Below are positions 54,716-64,000 of a DNA stretch of 64,000 nucleotides, one piece after another (within the stretch, counting starts at the first letter, position 1; every line of letters starts with the position of its first letter). A program made the translations under genes and the position numbers. Source of the stretch: Gamarada debralockiae (taxonomy: Eukaryota > Ascomycota > Leotiomycetes > Helotiales > Hyphodiscaceae); NCBI GenBank assembly GCA_002803225.1, contig NXFV01000371.1, positions 62,001 to 126,000 of the forward strand. The letters run 5' to 3'. The notes beneath the pieces were generated by a model. That model saw nothing but the letters and a program-made list of their open reading frames with translations, made no database searches and was not told the DNA's origin.

Positions 54716-57700
54716 TCTGATTGTGACGATTGAGTTGTCGAGGGTGTTCGGCAGGGGCGTTGGTTTGGGGCCTTCTAGAACCAAGATTCGGGCCAAGGAC
54801 TCGATATCTACTCTCTCCTCCTTCTCTAATCCGATGATATATCCCTTTCACTAATCTGCACTTTCCACACTCGCTCCCAGAGATCCCGTCGTGGTATTAA
54901 CATCAAATCAACTCGATGGTGGTTGGAATGCTTCGCGTTGAGTCGTGGAATGGGAAGCGGGACAAGGCGATTTCAATTTCAATGCCTTTCAAGTCTGTCG
55001 GTTAGACGCCGCGGGGTGATAGCCAGGGACAATTGTTTTCTGATGTAGAGGATGAAGAGAGAGGATGAAGAGAGAAGACGAATAGTAGCGGCAGAGATTT
55101 GTGAGGTGAAAAAGAAGGAGAGTTAGAGTACGGGTAGTGTAGTGTGGTGCGAAAGGTTTGGTCTCGACTGGCCAGTCGAAGCAGAGGTGGAGTCCTGTTG
55201 GGGCGACGAAAATCCCCAGATAATATGTGCAAAAAGAAGGCGACGCCGCTCCGCTAAACTCGTTTTGGCAGCATCACGGTGGGAAAGAAAACTCTGTAAA
55301 ATAATCCAGCCCTTGGCGGAAGAACCCAGTTGAAAACAGAGCGAAGAGGCGACACGATTGTTTTTGGACGAGCCCTTTTCTCATTATTCTTACGTATTAC
55401 AGCCTCGTTTAGCTGTCTGTTTATGTTTTCTATTCTTCGCATTGTGCGTTCGTTCATTCAATTACAGAGCATTGAGTCTCGAATAAGTAAAAATCTTGAA
55501 AGTGCGGAGAACAAAGCCAAGAGCCGACAGAAAGCCTGCGTGTGCTGCCGAAGCAAAGTCAAAACCCTTCTCTAAATCAGTGGGATTATTGCGTTTCTCC
55601 GGTCCTCATTGTGATAGGCACGATGTGCCAACATGGCTCCCGCATATCATTGACACACAAATAGTTTTGGAGAGTATATTGCTTCCCATATACCATTTCA
55701 CACTGCAAGACAGACGTTGGGGGACTCCACTCTTCGGTGTCCTGTACGATTGTGGATATACTCAAGGCCTCCTATGCAGCTCAGACTGCATCACTGCAGC
55801 TTCAATGTACGCCCGCATGAAACTACCAATATCAGTCGAATAGCGCTTCACTGTTCGCATTGCCTCAAGGGATGCAGGCTGGGAGGATCAATTATTCTGG
55901 CCAGCGAAGCGACAGTCTTACACACCCCGACACTCACCGACAAAGTTGACTGGCCAGCCATGGCAAGCTTTGGCGACGAAAGCATCCACTTTAATTTGTT
56001 CTGGACTTCTGGGATCGCTGAGGCGTTGTCGATCCGAAGAGCCGAAAATGATCCCCCACTCTCGAGCCAAGCTCGCCAGTTCAGAAGTCCCTCGAAATCA
56101 GGGATGGCTGTGGGGGTCTTTAACAAAACTCGAAAAGGACTCCACAACCACCCACCTACGACCCTTTGATTGCACGGACTACTCTTTCCGATTCTTCCGA
56201 TTTCTTGGTCCAAACTTTGTTTTGGACAATGTACAACAAGTACCTGTCGCGCGTTAGCCTCACAAAACGCGAGATATTTCACGAGGCGACCATTCCATTC
56301 CAGGGTTTAAAGTCCTCCACATCTCCCTCGTACCGCATGAATACGGAACGCTCGAGTCTTGAGTCTGCTCAAGTACTTATACAAGTGCTGAACGATCATA
56401 CATAGCGACAAGTCTCGAAGCATATCTAAGGTTCTGACGACAAAAAGACTCCTTCCTAACTAGCGAATGGTTCGAAACAAACCTATGGCTGAACCCTGAA
56501 TTCGCAAAGTCACTTGCATAGCAGCTTGGAAAGATTGAAAGTGTCAACAACAAGTCGCGTCGTCCTTATGTACTGTAAAAAGGGTTCTCCATGACAAGCC
56601 ATTACGTCGCACTAACGGCATGATAGTAAGGCTGTCATTATTTCACTAGGATCGACGTTCTCAGGAGCACTATCTATTAAATTCATCATCTCTCCTTTGA
56701 AAGAGGCTTTTATATATTGTCCCGGGATTGGCCCTTCTCTCTTCTGGCCAGAGCATAGTAAAAGTCCAATCTTGAAAGCCCCCGGAACTGCGCATTTTAT
56801 AGGCCTCCTGTTTTCTAGAGAACCTCTAGGAAACCTAGGCACGGCGCTTCTTCCGGCAGCCTTTTGAGCTACGCAGTAGTACTGAGTAAGGCCGAAAAAA
56901 GTAATCGACAGGACTTATCGCGGTACGAGAGATCTAAAATACCTTTATAGTCTGGGGGGGGGGGACATTGTCTGGTCGAGAAACCCTAATCAAATCGCGT
57001 ACTATATTTGCATCATAAGTACCTGTTTGGAAATCTGTTTGTCGACCAGACGTGGCAAAAAAAGCGGAACTGTTTAAGATACCAGATGACGTGGAGAATT
57101 ACCAGTCCTCATATTCAGGAGCAAGCGCTGAGCTACATCTTTCCCCCTCTTCATACTTATTTTTGCTCCAGCCACATCATATACAACATCATTTCTTCAA
57201 GGCTACCATTCTGGCGGAGGGCGGCCAAGAGCCTCGCATTTGGCGGCTACTTGGAACGTTCGTAGCAAACCAGGGGACACGAACCCATGTCTTGAAACTT
57301 TGGTAGGGTGTACCAAAACTGCATGAAATCCATTGAATCAACATTTGAGAAGGCCATCTAGGCCATCTTCTTTCAATTACTACCTATCAGCTCGAACATT
57401 GAAGATCTCCACTCTCGAATTGCTTGGTTGCGCTGTCTGCGTTATTTTCCAAGCTAAGGGCACTTGCCAGCTTCTGGTCCCGCATTTTGAGGCGGGATGT
57501 GGAGATTAGGAGACCCAGATGCTCCATTGTTTTCTTAGGGTAACAAAATACCTGGCAGGACTTGTATTGTACTTGTAAAAGTACGTCAGATCTCGAGATC
57601 TTTGACATTCCATTACATGCTCTGATGCAATTTGTCAATTCCCTCCCTGGAGGGAAACGCGACCCACCCAGCCGTCGAGAACGCAATAGTCGGAGTAAAG

Positions 57701-60700
57701 GGTTAAATCACTCCTGCACTAACGTCTCCATATGTGCATATCTCGCTGGCAGGGAATTGATTGCAGGCATTCAACGGACGGCTAAAAGTGGATACGCTGT
57801 GAAGATGTTGCACAGCTTGGGAAATTTCTAACGCGGGCGCCAGTGAAGGTTGCTGTAGGATTCTTGATAAGATCCACAATTATCAAGGGAAACTGTGGAT
57901 ATATGTGACTTCTCAGCCGCCAACAACACCAATAGTGTTTCAATCTTATCGAGGACCAGGCATAAATTTCTCGTTCCATCTCAGCTAGATCCACTGTGGA
58001 GTTCACCCTAACATCCCGTGTCCACGACTCCGCGAGTTCCCGTATCATCAACTGCGTGTGTAGGTTGTTGGATACGAGACGAGTGTGGCGGTTACGCCAA
58101 ATTCTCCATCCCCTTGAAGGGATGGCTAACGAAAGGTTCAAATCTTGGATCTTTCCCGTAAGCCTTGAACAAAACATCGAGACCAGAGAGGCCTCCTTCG
58201 CTTCTGGGATTATGCCAAGGACTTCATCTAAGCGAGAACTGATAATGCTTGTCCATGAGAGATATCATAGGCCTACCCATATTCGAGAAACCAAGTTCCC
58301 GATTCAAAACATGGTATTTTGTACTTCTCGATAGGAGTGTGGCTGATAACGATAGGTATTTTACCCCGCCACGATCAATAGGCACTGGGATTGTGGCCCC
58401 CTAGAAAGTGAGCTATCAGAAAGAGGGTGTCTTCTCTTTTCTCGAGAAACCTGCCTCTTGCAGCGGCAGCAGAGTAGGAAGTGATCGGGTCACTGGCAGG
58501 CTTTTGAGAATTTCTTGGCGGCGAGCAGGGCCATCGAACTATGCATCAACCAATTAGACAGACGACGTGGCCACAACTCACAAAAAGCGTCAAAGATATT
58601 TCAACCAGCCATTTCTTCACACAATCAGTGGATTAGAGCACGCATAGATAGCTTCATGCGGTGTTCCTTCACCCACGTTATTCGAAATGAACGTTAGAGC
58701 TGTTATCGCCAAGGCTGCTCCCGTCTGACAGTCAGAGCGGGGCTTCCCTCTCTAATAATACGATTCGAGCTTCACATAAAACAAAGACAGAACCTATCAG
58801 CCTATCGCACATCGTCCTTATCTCTACGGATTTCGAAGAATCTACAGCCTTTCCTGTCGGCCAATGTACGGGTAAAATCGTACCAGCTTGCCAGCCCTCA
58901 ACGGTCGCCATACCATCTTCGCAAGTCTTCCATCCCACTCTAACGGGACGATTCGGCAATCCTCCCTTACCAAATAAAGTGATCCCAGTGCCAAGCTGCG
59001 AAAGGTGCAAGAGCTGCCGATTCGAACGCCATCTCGTGTTTCTATACCCGGCAAACGGTCGATGAAACGTCCCTACTGCCACATGGGCCTTAGACTGACA
59101 CCAATTCTTTCATCCCATTCAATATTACCCGATTTGGCACATCCGAACCGAAGATCGCGACCGCACATCGACAATTAAGCTCGAGACTTTCAGATCTCGC
59201 GGTACTTGACCAATTGCTAGCCTCTCCACCAGATTGGAAGTACTTGGTACAAAACCACTTCGCGCTCCGTGCAACGGCTGTAACCGGAAGCAAACGCTAT
59301 CTCTTGCCCCACTCTTCATCGCCTCTTTTGTGGATATCTATTTCCTGAATCTGCATCTTGCGTCTGCAGACTCATTCACCAGCACCTTCGCTGTACTAAC
59401 TCAAAAAGTCTCAGCACTCGATTATTTCGCAGCTTCCAACCCCTCTTTCGACTGAGAGAAATCGATTCAGCAAGATTATCAGCAGGCTAAGCCGGATCGG
59501 CACATCCGGTAACCAGGCTCATACCCTGCGCCAAAGCCCCTCCCCTTTAGCCCCCGGGAAGCGAGATATGACAGGTCGGATGTGGGCCTTATCAATTGAG
59601 ATTGAAGCGACGACATGCATTTGGAGGGGTCGTTAGCTATCCCCAGCCCCTAAACAGGTTTTCTATCTATCCAAGACTCGATGACTGATGTCTTGCATAG
59701 AGCCTCGAACGAAATCATCCCAGAGGCGCGCTTGGCATCACTTTATCCGGGAATTTGTTGGTGGGATCGATCTCCTGAAGCGATCATTAATGAGCCGAGT
59801 CCGATAGCTGTTCGGCAGGCTTCAAACCGATCTCCACAGTGCTGGCCTGAGCTCTTCTCGTGTAACAAGCCACGACTCGTGTTTCCGTATGCGCCTCTCT
59901 CTTTCTGTCAAAACCGTTACGTTTGACACATGCTTTTCATTCTCCTCTGAGATCATTTCAAGCACTCCTATCAAGGATTTCTGCACGATGTTATCTGTTT
60001 GGCTATAAATCCCCGTTCCACCCCTCGATCTCCAATTGGGTTGGTTCGGCATATCATTTGTTGAGAGAGAAATCGGCACTATTCCAAAGTGTGGAGGTGC
60101 CATTGGGACCTCCTCGAGGAACTTTTTCTGCAGTGATAACTGTGATTCTCCTTGCCGCATCTTGGCCGTGCATCTCCAGCATCAAACACGGGACGGCCAT
60201 GAGGGTGATAGCCCTGCCGAAGAAGTGACGTACAATTCTAGCGATTATTTAATCGGATGAGCCATGTGAAAGTGCAGCCTTGTTGAAATTGGAGGCGAAT
60301 ATGCCGCATAAAGCATGCAGGTAAGACGCCATCGTCACCTTTGTGGAAAGTGATAAGAGCGGGCTTCATCTTGCTATTTCTTTCAAGCGCTTCTTCAATT
60401 GAGCGGGATTTGCCTTCAGAGCTCTGAAAGAGTCGGCCGCCAATGGATTCTCCCTGCTTGGTAGTTCTGGCCCTTGGTCGGCCGCCAGCCGTGCGAAGTG
60501 GAAGTCTTGTCGGGCCCCGCACCGATTCCCCGTCTGGGAAGGCGTTGGGGAAGCTATGAATAAGCGGAAGACTTCTCACTGATCTCTCAGATCTTGCCCT
60601 CTCGGCCCTCGTTCAGCTTCCATCGAGAAGCATCACGTGAAGAGTCAAGTCCCGGCGGGGTACAATCTCAAAGTGCTTGAACTCGTTTTAGTTGGAATAA

Positions 60701-61811
60701 TTGATAAGACACCATCTGATGCTTATTCAAATCCTTTGTCACATCGATGTAAAATGATTTTCACGGGGATTTTGGGAGCTTGCATCGACTTTTACTCCAA
60801 ACCAACCGACTTGGCCAGTGCCCCCAGCGTCACGGTCGACAATTAGGCTCACTTGCGTCTACCTTGCAAATGGTTTGGGCGACATATCCATCTGGGTTGG
60901 GCCCATGATGACAACAAAGCAAATTACAATAATATATGAGTCAACAACGGTATGTTGGTCGACGAAATGCACTCTTAATCTTTGACTTGGCATGGAGGCG
61001 CGAGGTTTCGATTTCACCAAGGAAGTCTGCGAGCCTACCCCATACCTGCAAGACGTGGCATGAATGCATGTCAGCAGGATGGAGAGAAGAATGCATAACG
61101 GACGTTACGATGTACTTTTCGAAGGGGGTGCTCGAAGCATTTGAACTGAGCGCGGGGCGGCTGGGTTGGTGGGATGATATAAACTTGCGAGCGAGATGCT
61201 ATCATTACTGAGTAGAAGTCCTGAAAGATTTGGTATTCCGCTTCGTTTCTTACAGATCGTGAAATAACCCCTCGCCCCCCAATTCTGACAGGCTTTTCCA
61301 TCTTCGCGTTTCCTTGCCTTCGCGTTGTCAGGGGCTCGCTTAATGTGCATACTACCAACATGCACCGAAACTTTACCCCTTCTTGACTTGGAGGAAACCA
61401 GTCAAAGAAATGTGCAATCATTAGACCTCAAGATCTCTCAAGTTTGCCTCTGACATATGCCCACCCTTTACGCTGTCAAGGAACTCGCTTAAAGTGCAGC
61501 ACCCAACGAAACTACTGAGAAGGTTGACCAGCAGGGACAAGTCAGAGGAACGTCTAGATAGAAGATGTGCAAGGAAGGATTTCTGTCAATACAATTGGTT
61601 CAAGAGTACACTCAAATGGCAAAGAACGACTCTCTCGGGTCCATTCCCCCTCCATAACTTGCTCCAGCACATCCAATGCACTGGCCAGTGAGAGCACACC
61701 AAGGGTGCGAAAAATATGCCTCATGCTCAGCCTCGCAACACGTCAACTTCAACGACCGTCCTTCAGCATCACCTATTCTTCCCAGATACATCGCCTATTT
61801 CAAACACTATA
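54716..61811. other. about 7 kb without a recognised intact gene
   Basis: 54.7-55.3 kb is the reg1 promoter side, with a CT-rich region. At 55.50-55.56 kb SRQKACVCCRSKVK recalls the start of a Zn2Cys6 cluster but is followed by a stop. 55.85-56.3 kb has overlapping frames on both strands with no clear family. 57-61.5 kb holds many frames of 60-130 codons, none conserved to my eye. I take the region as intergenic or deeply decayed. Confidence 0.4.
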
Positions 61812-63347
61812 TTCAAATCCCCATCACATTCGGTAACGTAGGCAACATTATCTCCGTTTGCATCATCGTGAAAGACCTCGTCGACGCTCTCGACAAGAGC
61901 CGCGGCTCCTCAGCTAAATGCCATGCAATTATCCGCGAATTATGGAGTCTCGATAGAGCTCTGCTTCAAGTTGCAATGCTTTCCAAAACCTGCGAGGATT
62001 GTCTCGAATTGAATGCGCTACGCGTGACGGCCTTGCAAGCTGTGGAAAACTGCCGGCTATCACTGAATGATTTCATGGAGAAGATCCGCAAGTATGAGAG
62101 AAGCTTGAGAGAAGCTTGAGAGAGGAAGGGAGTGGCAGTTTTGTGAGAGGTTCCGCGCGGAAGATTCAGTGGCAGATTTTGAAGAAGGATGAGTTGGCGA
62201 AGTTCAGGATCGAGGCCATTGCGCATTGCCAGTCGATCAATACGTTGATTGTGATTGCGCAAGTGTGAGTATCCAAACAATGGCCATCGTCCAAAATGAA
62301 CTCACTAAGTGCCTGCGCATAGAAATCTCCTCCGAATGAACGAAAAAAAAGCTCAACGAAAGGCTGGATAAGGAAGAAGATACAGTAAAACCTGGTTATA
62401 ACAAACACGAAAAATCTGTATGGGCGAGGGCCCAAAAATTCGTTATATCCAGAGATCGTTATATAGAATCCCTGTCTTCATACAAATTATCCCTGTAAAG
62501 GTTTTCGTCTCGTACGTTATATCCAGGGATTTGTTAGCGTTCGTTATAGGCAGGTTTTACTGTAGAAGCAGTAATGTGGCTGAGAGACAAAGCACGGCTC
62601 TGTTAGAAATCAGACAGCTAGCGAGGGAAAACAACAGACTTGCTAGGATTGGCAATCGGGCTTCGGAACACATATACGGCGCTCTTCGGCTGGAATGGCT
62701 CAGAGGACCGGGCTCTGAGCTCAAAAGTTTCATGAAGAAGACTTACTCGATGAATGTTGCGATTTACAGAGCAGTTGTCTCGATCCAGGCACTCCTGCCA
62801 AGCCACCTTGAGAGGCTATTAACTGAGGAGATTTTCATCCCCGAGGACGCTATTGGAAGACTATCTCCCGTCCACTTGCAATTTATCTGTTCGTGGGAGG
62901 CTTTTGAGGACGTTCTTGAACATCGCTTCCGCGGCCATCAGGGTCACAGAAAAGTCTTTGCAAGGGTATGGATTCTCCAGGAGGCGACCTTTCATCGAGA
63001 TATCAGCCGTGCGACTCCCTGGAATTCTACTTTCTTGCCTGGCCAAAGAATTGGCGTAGACTTGATCTTCCAAGAACAGGATATGAGGGGTCTGAGAATA
63101 CGAGCTGCCCCAAATGTAAAGCACCGTCGGATGGTCCGTTAGACTGCAGTATTCAGTGGTAAGTGACATCGCATACTTGCTGGCTATCAACACTAAAATG
63201 CGCAGTACAAAATATGGCATGCATTACCACAGGATTACGGAATTGACAGATAAATATGACGATGCAACAGAGGTAAACTCTCTTTTTGGAGGGTCCAGCG
63301 ATACTGATTCTCCCTCTGTTATCTTTACGAATCCGAAGACAACTTGA
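61812..63347 (+). pseudogene. fungal ubiquitin-like-domain (ULD_2) family gene, interrupted by a MITE
   Basis: It opens with PITFGNVGNIISVCIIVKDL, then VDALDKSRGSSAKCHAIIRE and LWSLDRALLQVAML. The usual ATG before PITFG is ATC here. After a frame change near 62110 comes FVRGSARKIQWQILKKDELA. The TA-flanked MITE at 62383-62562 follows. The conserved second half resumes with RLARIGNRASEHIYGALR, LPSHLERLLTEEIFIPEDAI, GRLSPVHLQFICSWEAFEDV, LEHRFRGHQGHRKVFA and FLPGQRIGVDLIF. Another slip leads to CPKCKAPSDGPLDC and, over a short intron (GTAAGT..GCAG), GMHYHRITEL, a Cys/His pair region. These large fungal families have no known function. Loss of start, frame slips and insertion make it a pseudogene. 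Confidence 0.68.
62383..62562. mobile_element. MITE, 180 bp, TA target duplication
   Basis: Ends CAGTAAAACCTGGTTATAAC and GTTATAGGCAGGTTTTACTG are imperfect inverted repeats of about 20 bases. TA flanks both sides (62381-62382 and 62563-62564). The interior has further TTCGTTATA-type repeats on both strands and no coding capacity. Ends differ from the MITE at 32440, so it is a second family of the same TA-inserting class. Confidence 0.85.
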
Positions 63348-63479
63348 AAGTAGTGCACGACGTCAAGCCCCCTAATTCCGATTCTCAAACGAAGAAACGG
63401 AATATTGAAATCGCAGATCTTGGAGAAGACAACATTACTTCTTTTAAGCGTGTTCGAGTTATTACCAAAAGATAGCAAA

Positions 63480-63847
63480 GAGGTGTGAGGCAGCAATCGA
63501 GCCCATAAGCATTAACGGCAAGGATTGTACTCGAGCTGAAGGCGGAAAAGGCTTTATGAGAGCGAACGAGAGGATAAGACATGAAACAGTTCACGACTCG
63601 CCAGGCTATGCATGCCCTTTCTGTCAAAATAAGTATTCAAGGCTTCATAATCTTCAAGGGTAAGTGGCGCAATAGCCATGAGCACTAGTAGATTTCACCG
63701 TATTAACGGAATAGGCACGTAACTGAACATGTAGTTGAAGATAAAGACGGTCCACGATTGAGAGAGGTGCTTGCTCTCAGGACAATAATCAGAACTCCAC
63801 GACGACGGTGGCGTGGTGGTGAAAAATTTACGCACCAAGTATTTTGA
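63480..63847 (+). CDS. C2H2 zinc-finger coding segment (3' end of a gene)
   Basis: Exons (about 63480)-63659 and 63715-63847 are joined across a 55-base intron (GTAAGT..ATAG). They give GKGFMRANERIRHETVHDSP, then GYACPFCQNKYSRLHNLQG and HVTEHVVEDKDG. The second finger is a perfect C-x2-C-x12-H-x3-H, and the intron splits it just before its first histidine. The first finger shows only its F..H-x3-H part clearly. The frame ends with a basic tail (TPRRRWRGGEKFTHQVF) and TGA 63845-63847. Upstream a stop at about 63441 blocks the frame, so the 5' exons are unknown. It could be part of, or fused to, the ULD_2-type gene that ends just before. Confidence 0.5.
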
Positions 63848-64000
63848 GTGGTGAGCTTCGACGCCCAAACAAATAATATCATCTCAACCCACTAAGGCGC
63901 GGACCTTTTAGATGCCACAGATTAATTGATCCCCACATGGTTGTGAACGCTTGAGGCACAGCATCAACATAAGCGCCCGTCCTTGATGTGGAAATTCCTG

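Noticed and set aside
55496..55575. Zn2Cys6 transcription factor start (KACVCCRSKVK)
   Set aside because: The expected third to sixth cysteines are missing and a stop follows; no regulatory domain is recognisable downstream.
55717..56282. Overlapping 145-150 codon frames on opposite strands
   Set aside because: Neither shows conserved motifs or splice structure; they are mutual shadows.
57387..61421. Many 60-130 codon frames as possible genes
   Set aside because: No family resemblance, no consistent exon structure, and frames overlap on both strands.
1..64000. CRISPR arrays, rRNA or bacterial-type operons
   Set aside because: None seen; intron-bearing genes show this is eukaryotic nuclear DNA.

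Overview
The window looks like nuclear DNA of a filamentous ascomycete, probably a leotiomycete-type fungus (that class is inference). Genes carry short introns of about 45 to 85 bases with GT..AG ends and CTAAC-type branch sites. Filamentous-fungal families are present: HapB/NF-YA, Zn2Cys6 regulators, the NADH dehydrogenase 17.8 kDa subunit, Reg1-type DUF1752 and STAND N-termini. The translations supplied for long open frames sometimes begin at TTG or GTG, so I re-chose starts at ATG wherever I could.

Region 1 (2.0-13.1 kb) is a compact housekeeping block. In order it holds an RGG/NUFIP1/CCCH protein, RNA polymerase III subunit Rpc25, the ER nucleotide exchange factor Sil1, a small chromodomain protein, complex I 17.8 kDa subunit, chromatin protein Spt2, ribosomal P2 and ribosomal S15 (uS19). 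Exon structures were worked out from splice sites and all add up to whole codons. A frameshifted STAND/NACHT-type N-terminus lies at the left edge.

Region 2 (13.6-24.6 kb) is accessory and decayed. It has a BTB-family pseudogene, a 5'-truncated acidic protein fragment, an AT-rich degraded repeat, and a Zn2Cys6 regulator gene split by an internally deleted Ty1/copia retrotransposon with matching LTRs and a GACTT target duplication.

Region 3 (24.6-31.8 kb) groups tailoring-type enzymes: an NmrA/isoflavone-reductase-like protein, a broken limonene-epoxide-hydrolase-like gene, a zinc-type MDR oxidoreductase and a retinol-dehydrogenase-type SDR. Next to the disabled regulator they resemble a small metabolic or detoxification cluster with no visible backbone synthase.

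Region 4 (31.8-43.0 kb) is gene-poor. It contains a 184-bp TA-flanked MITE, a larger inverted-repeat element, a decayed zinc-knuckle/RS-repeat gene and long stretches where I see no gene.

Region 5 (43.0-54.8 kb) holds intact hapB, then a decayed gene with six tandem C2HC zinc fingers, an acidic linker and a DEDDh-exonuclease-like domain, and then an intact reg1-like gene.

Region 6 (54.8-64 kb) is again gene-poor. It ends with a ULD_2-type pseudogene carrying a second MITE and a short C2H2 zinc-finger coding stretch. Overall, conserved housekeeping islands alternate with accessory blocks rich in broken genes, several with nonsense changes of the C-to-T/G-to-A type expected from repeat-induced point mutation.
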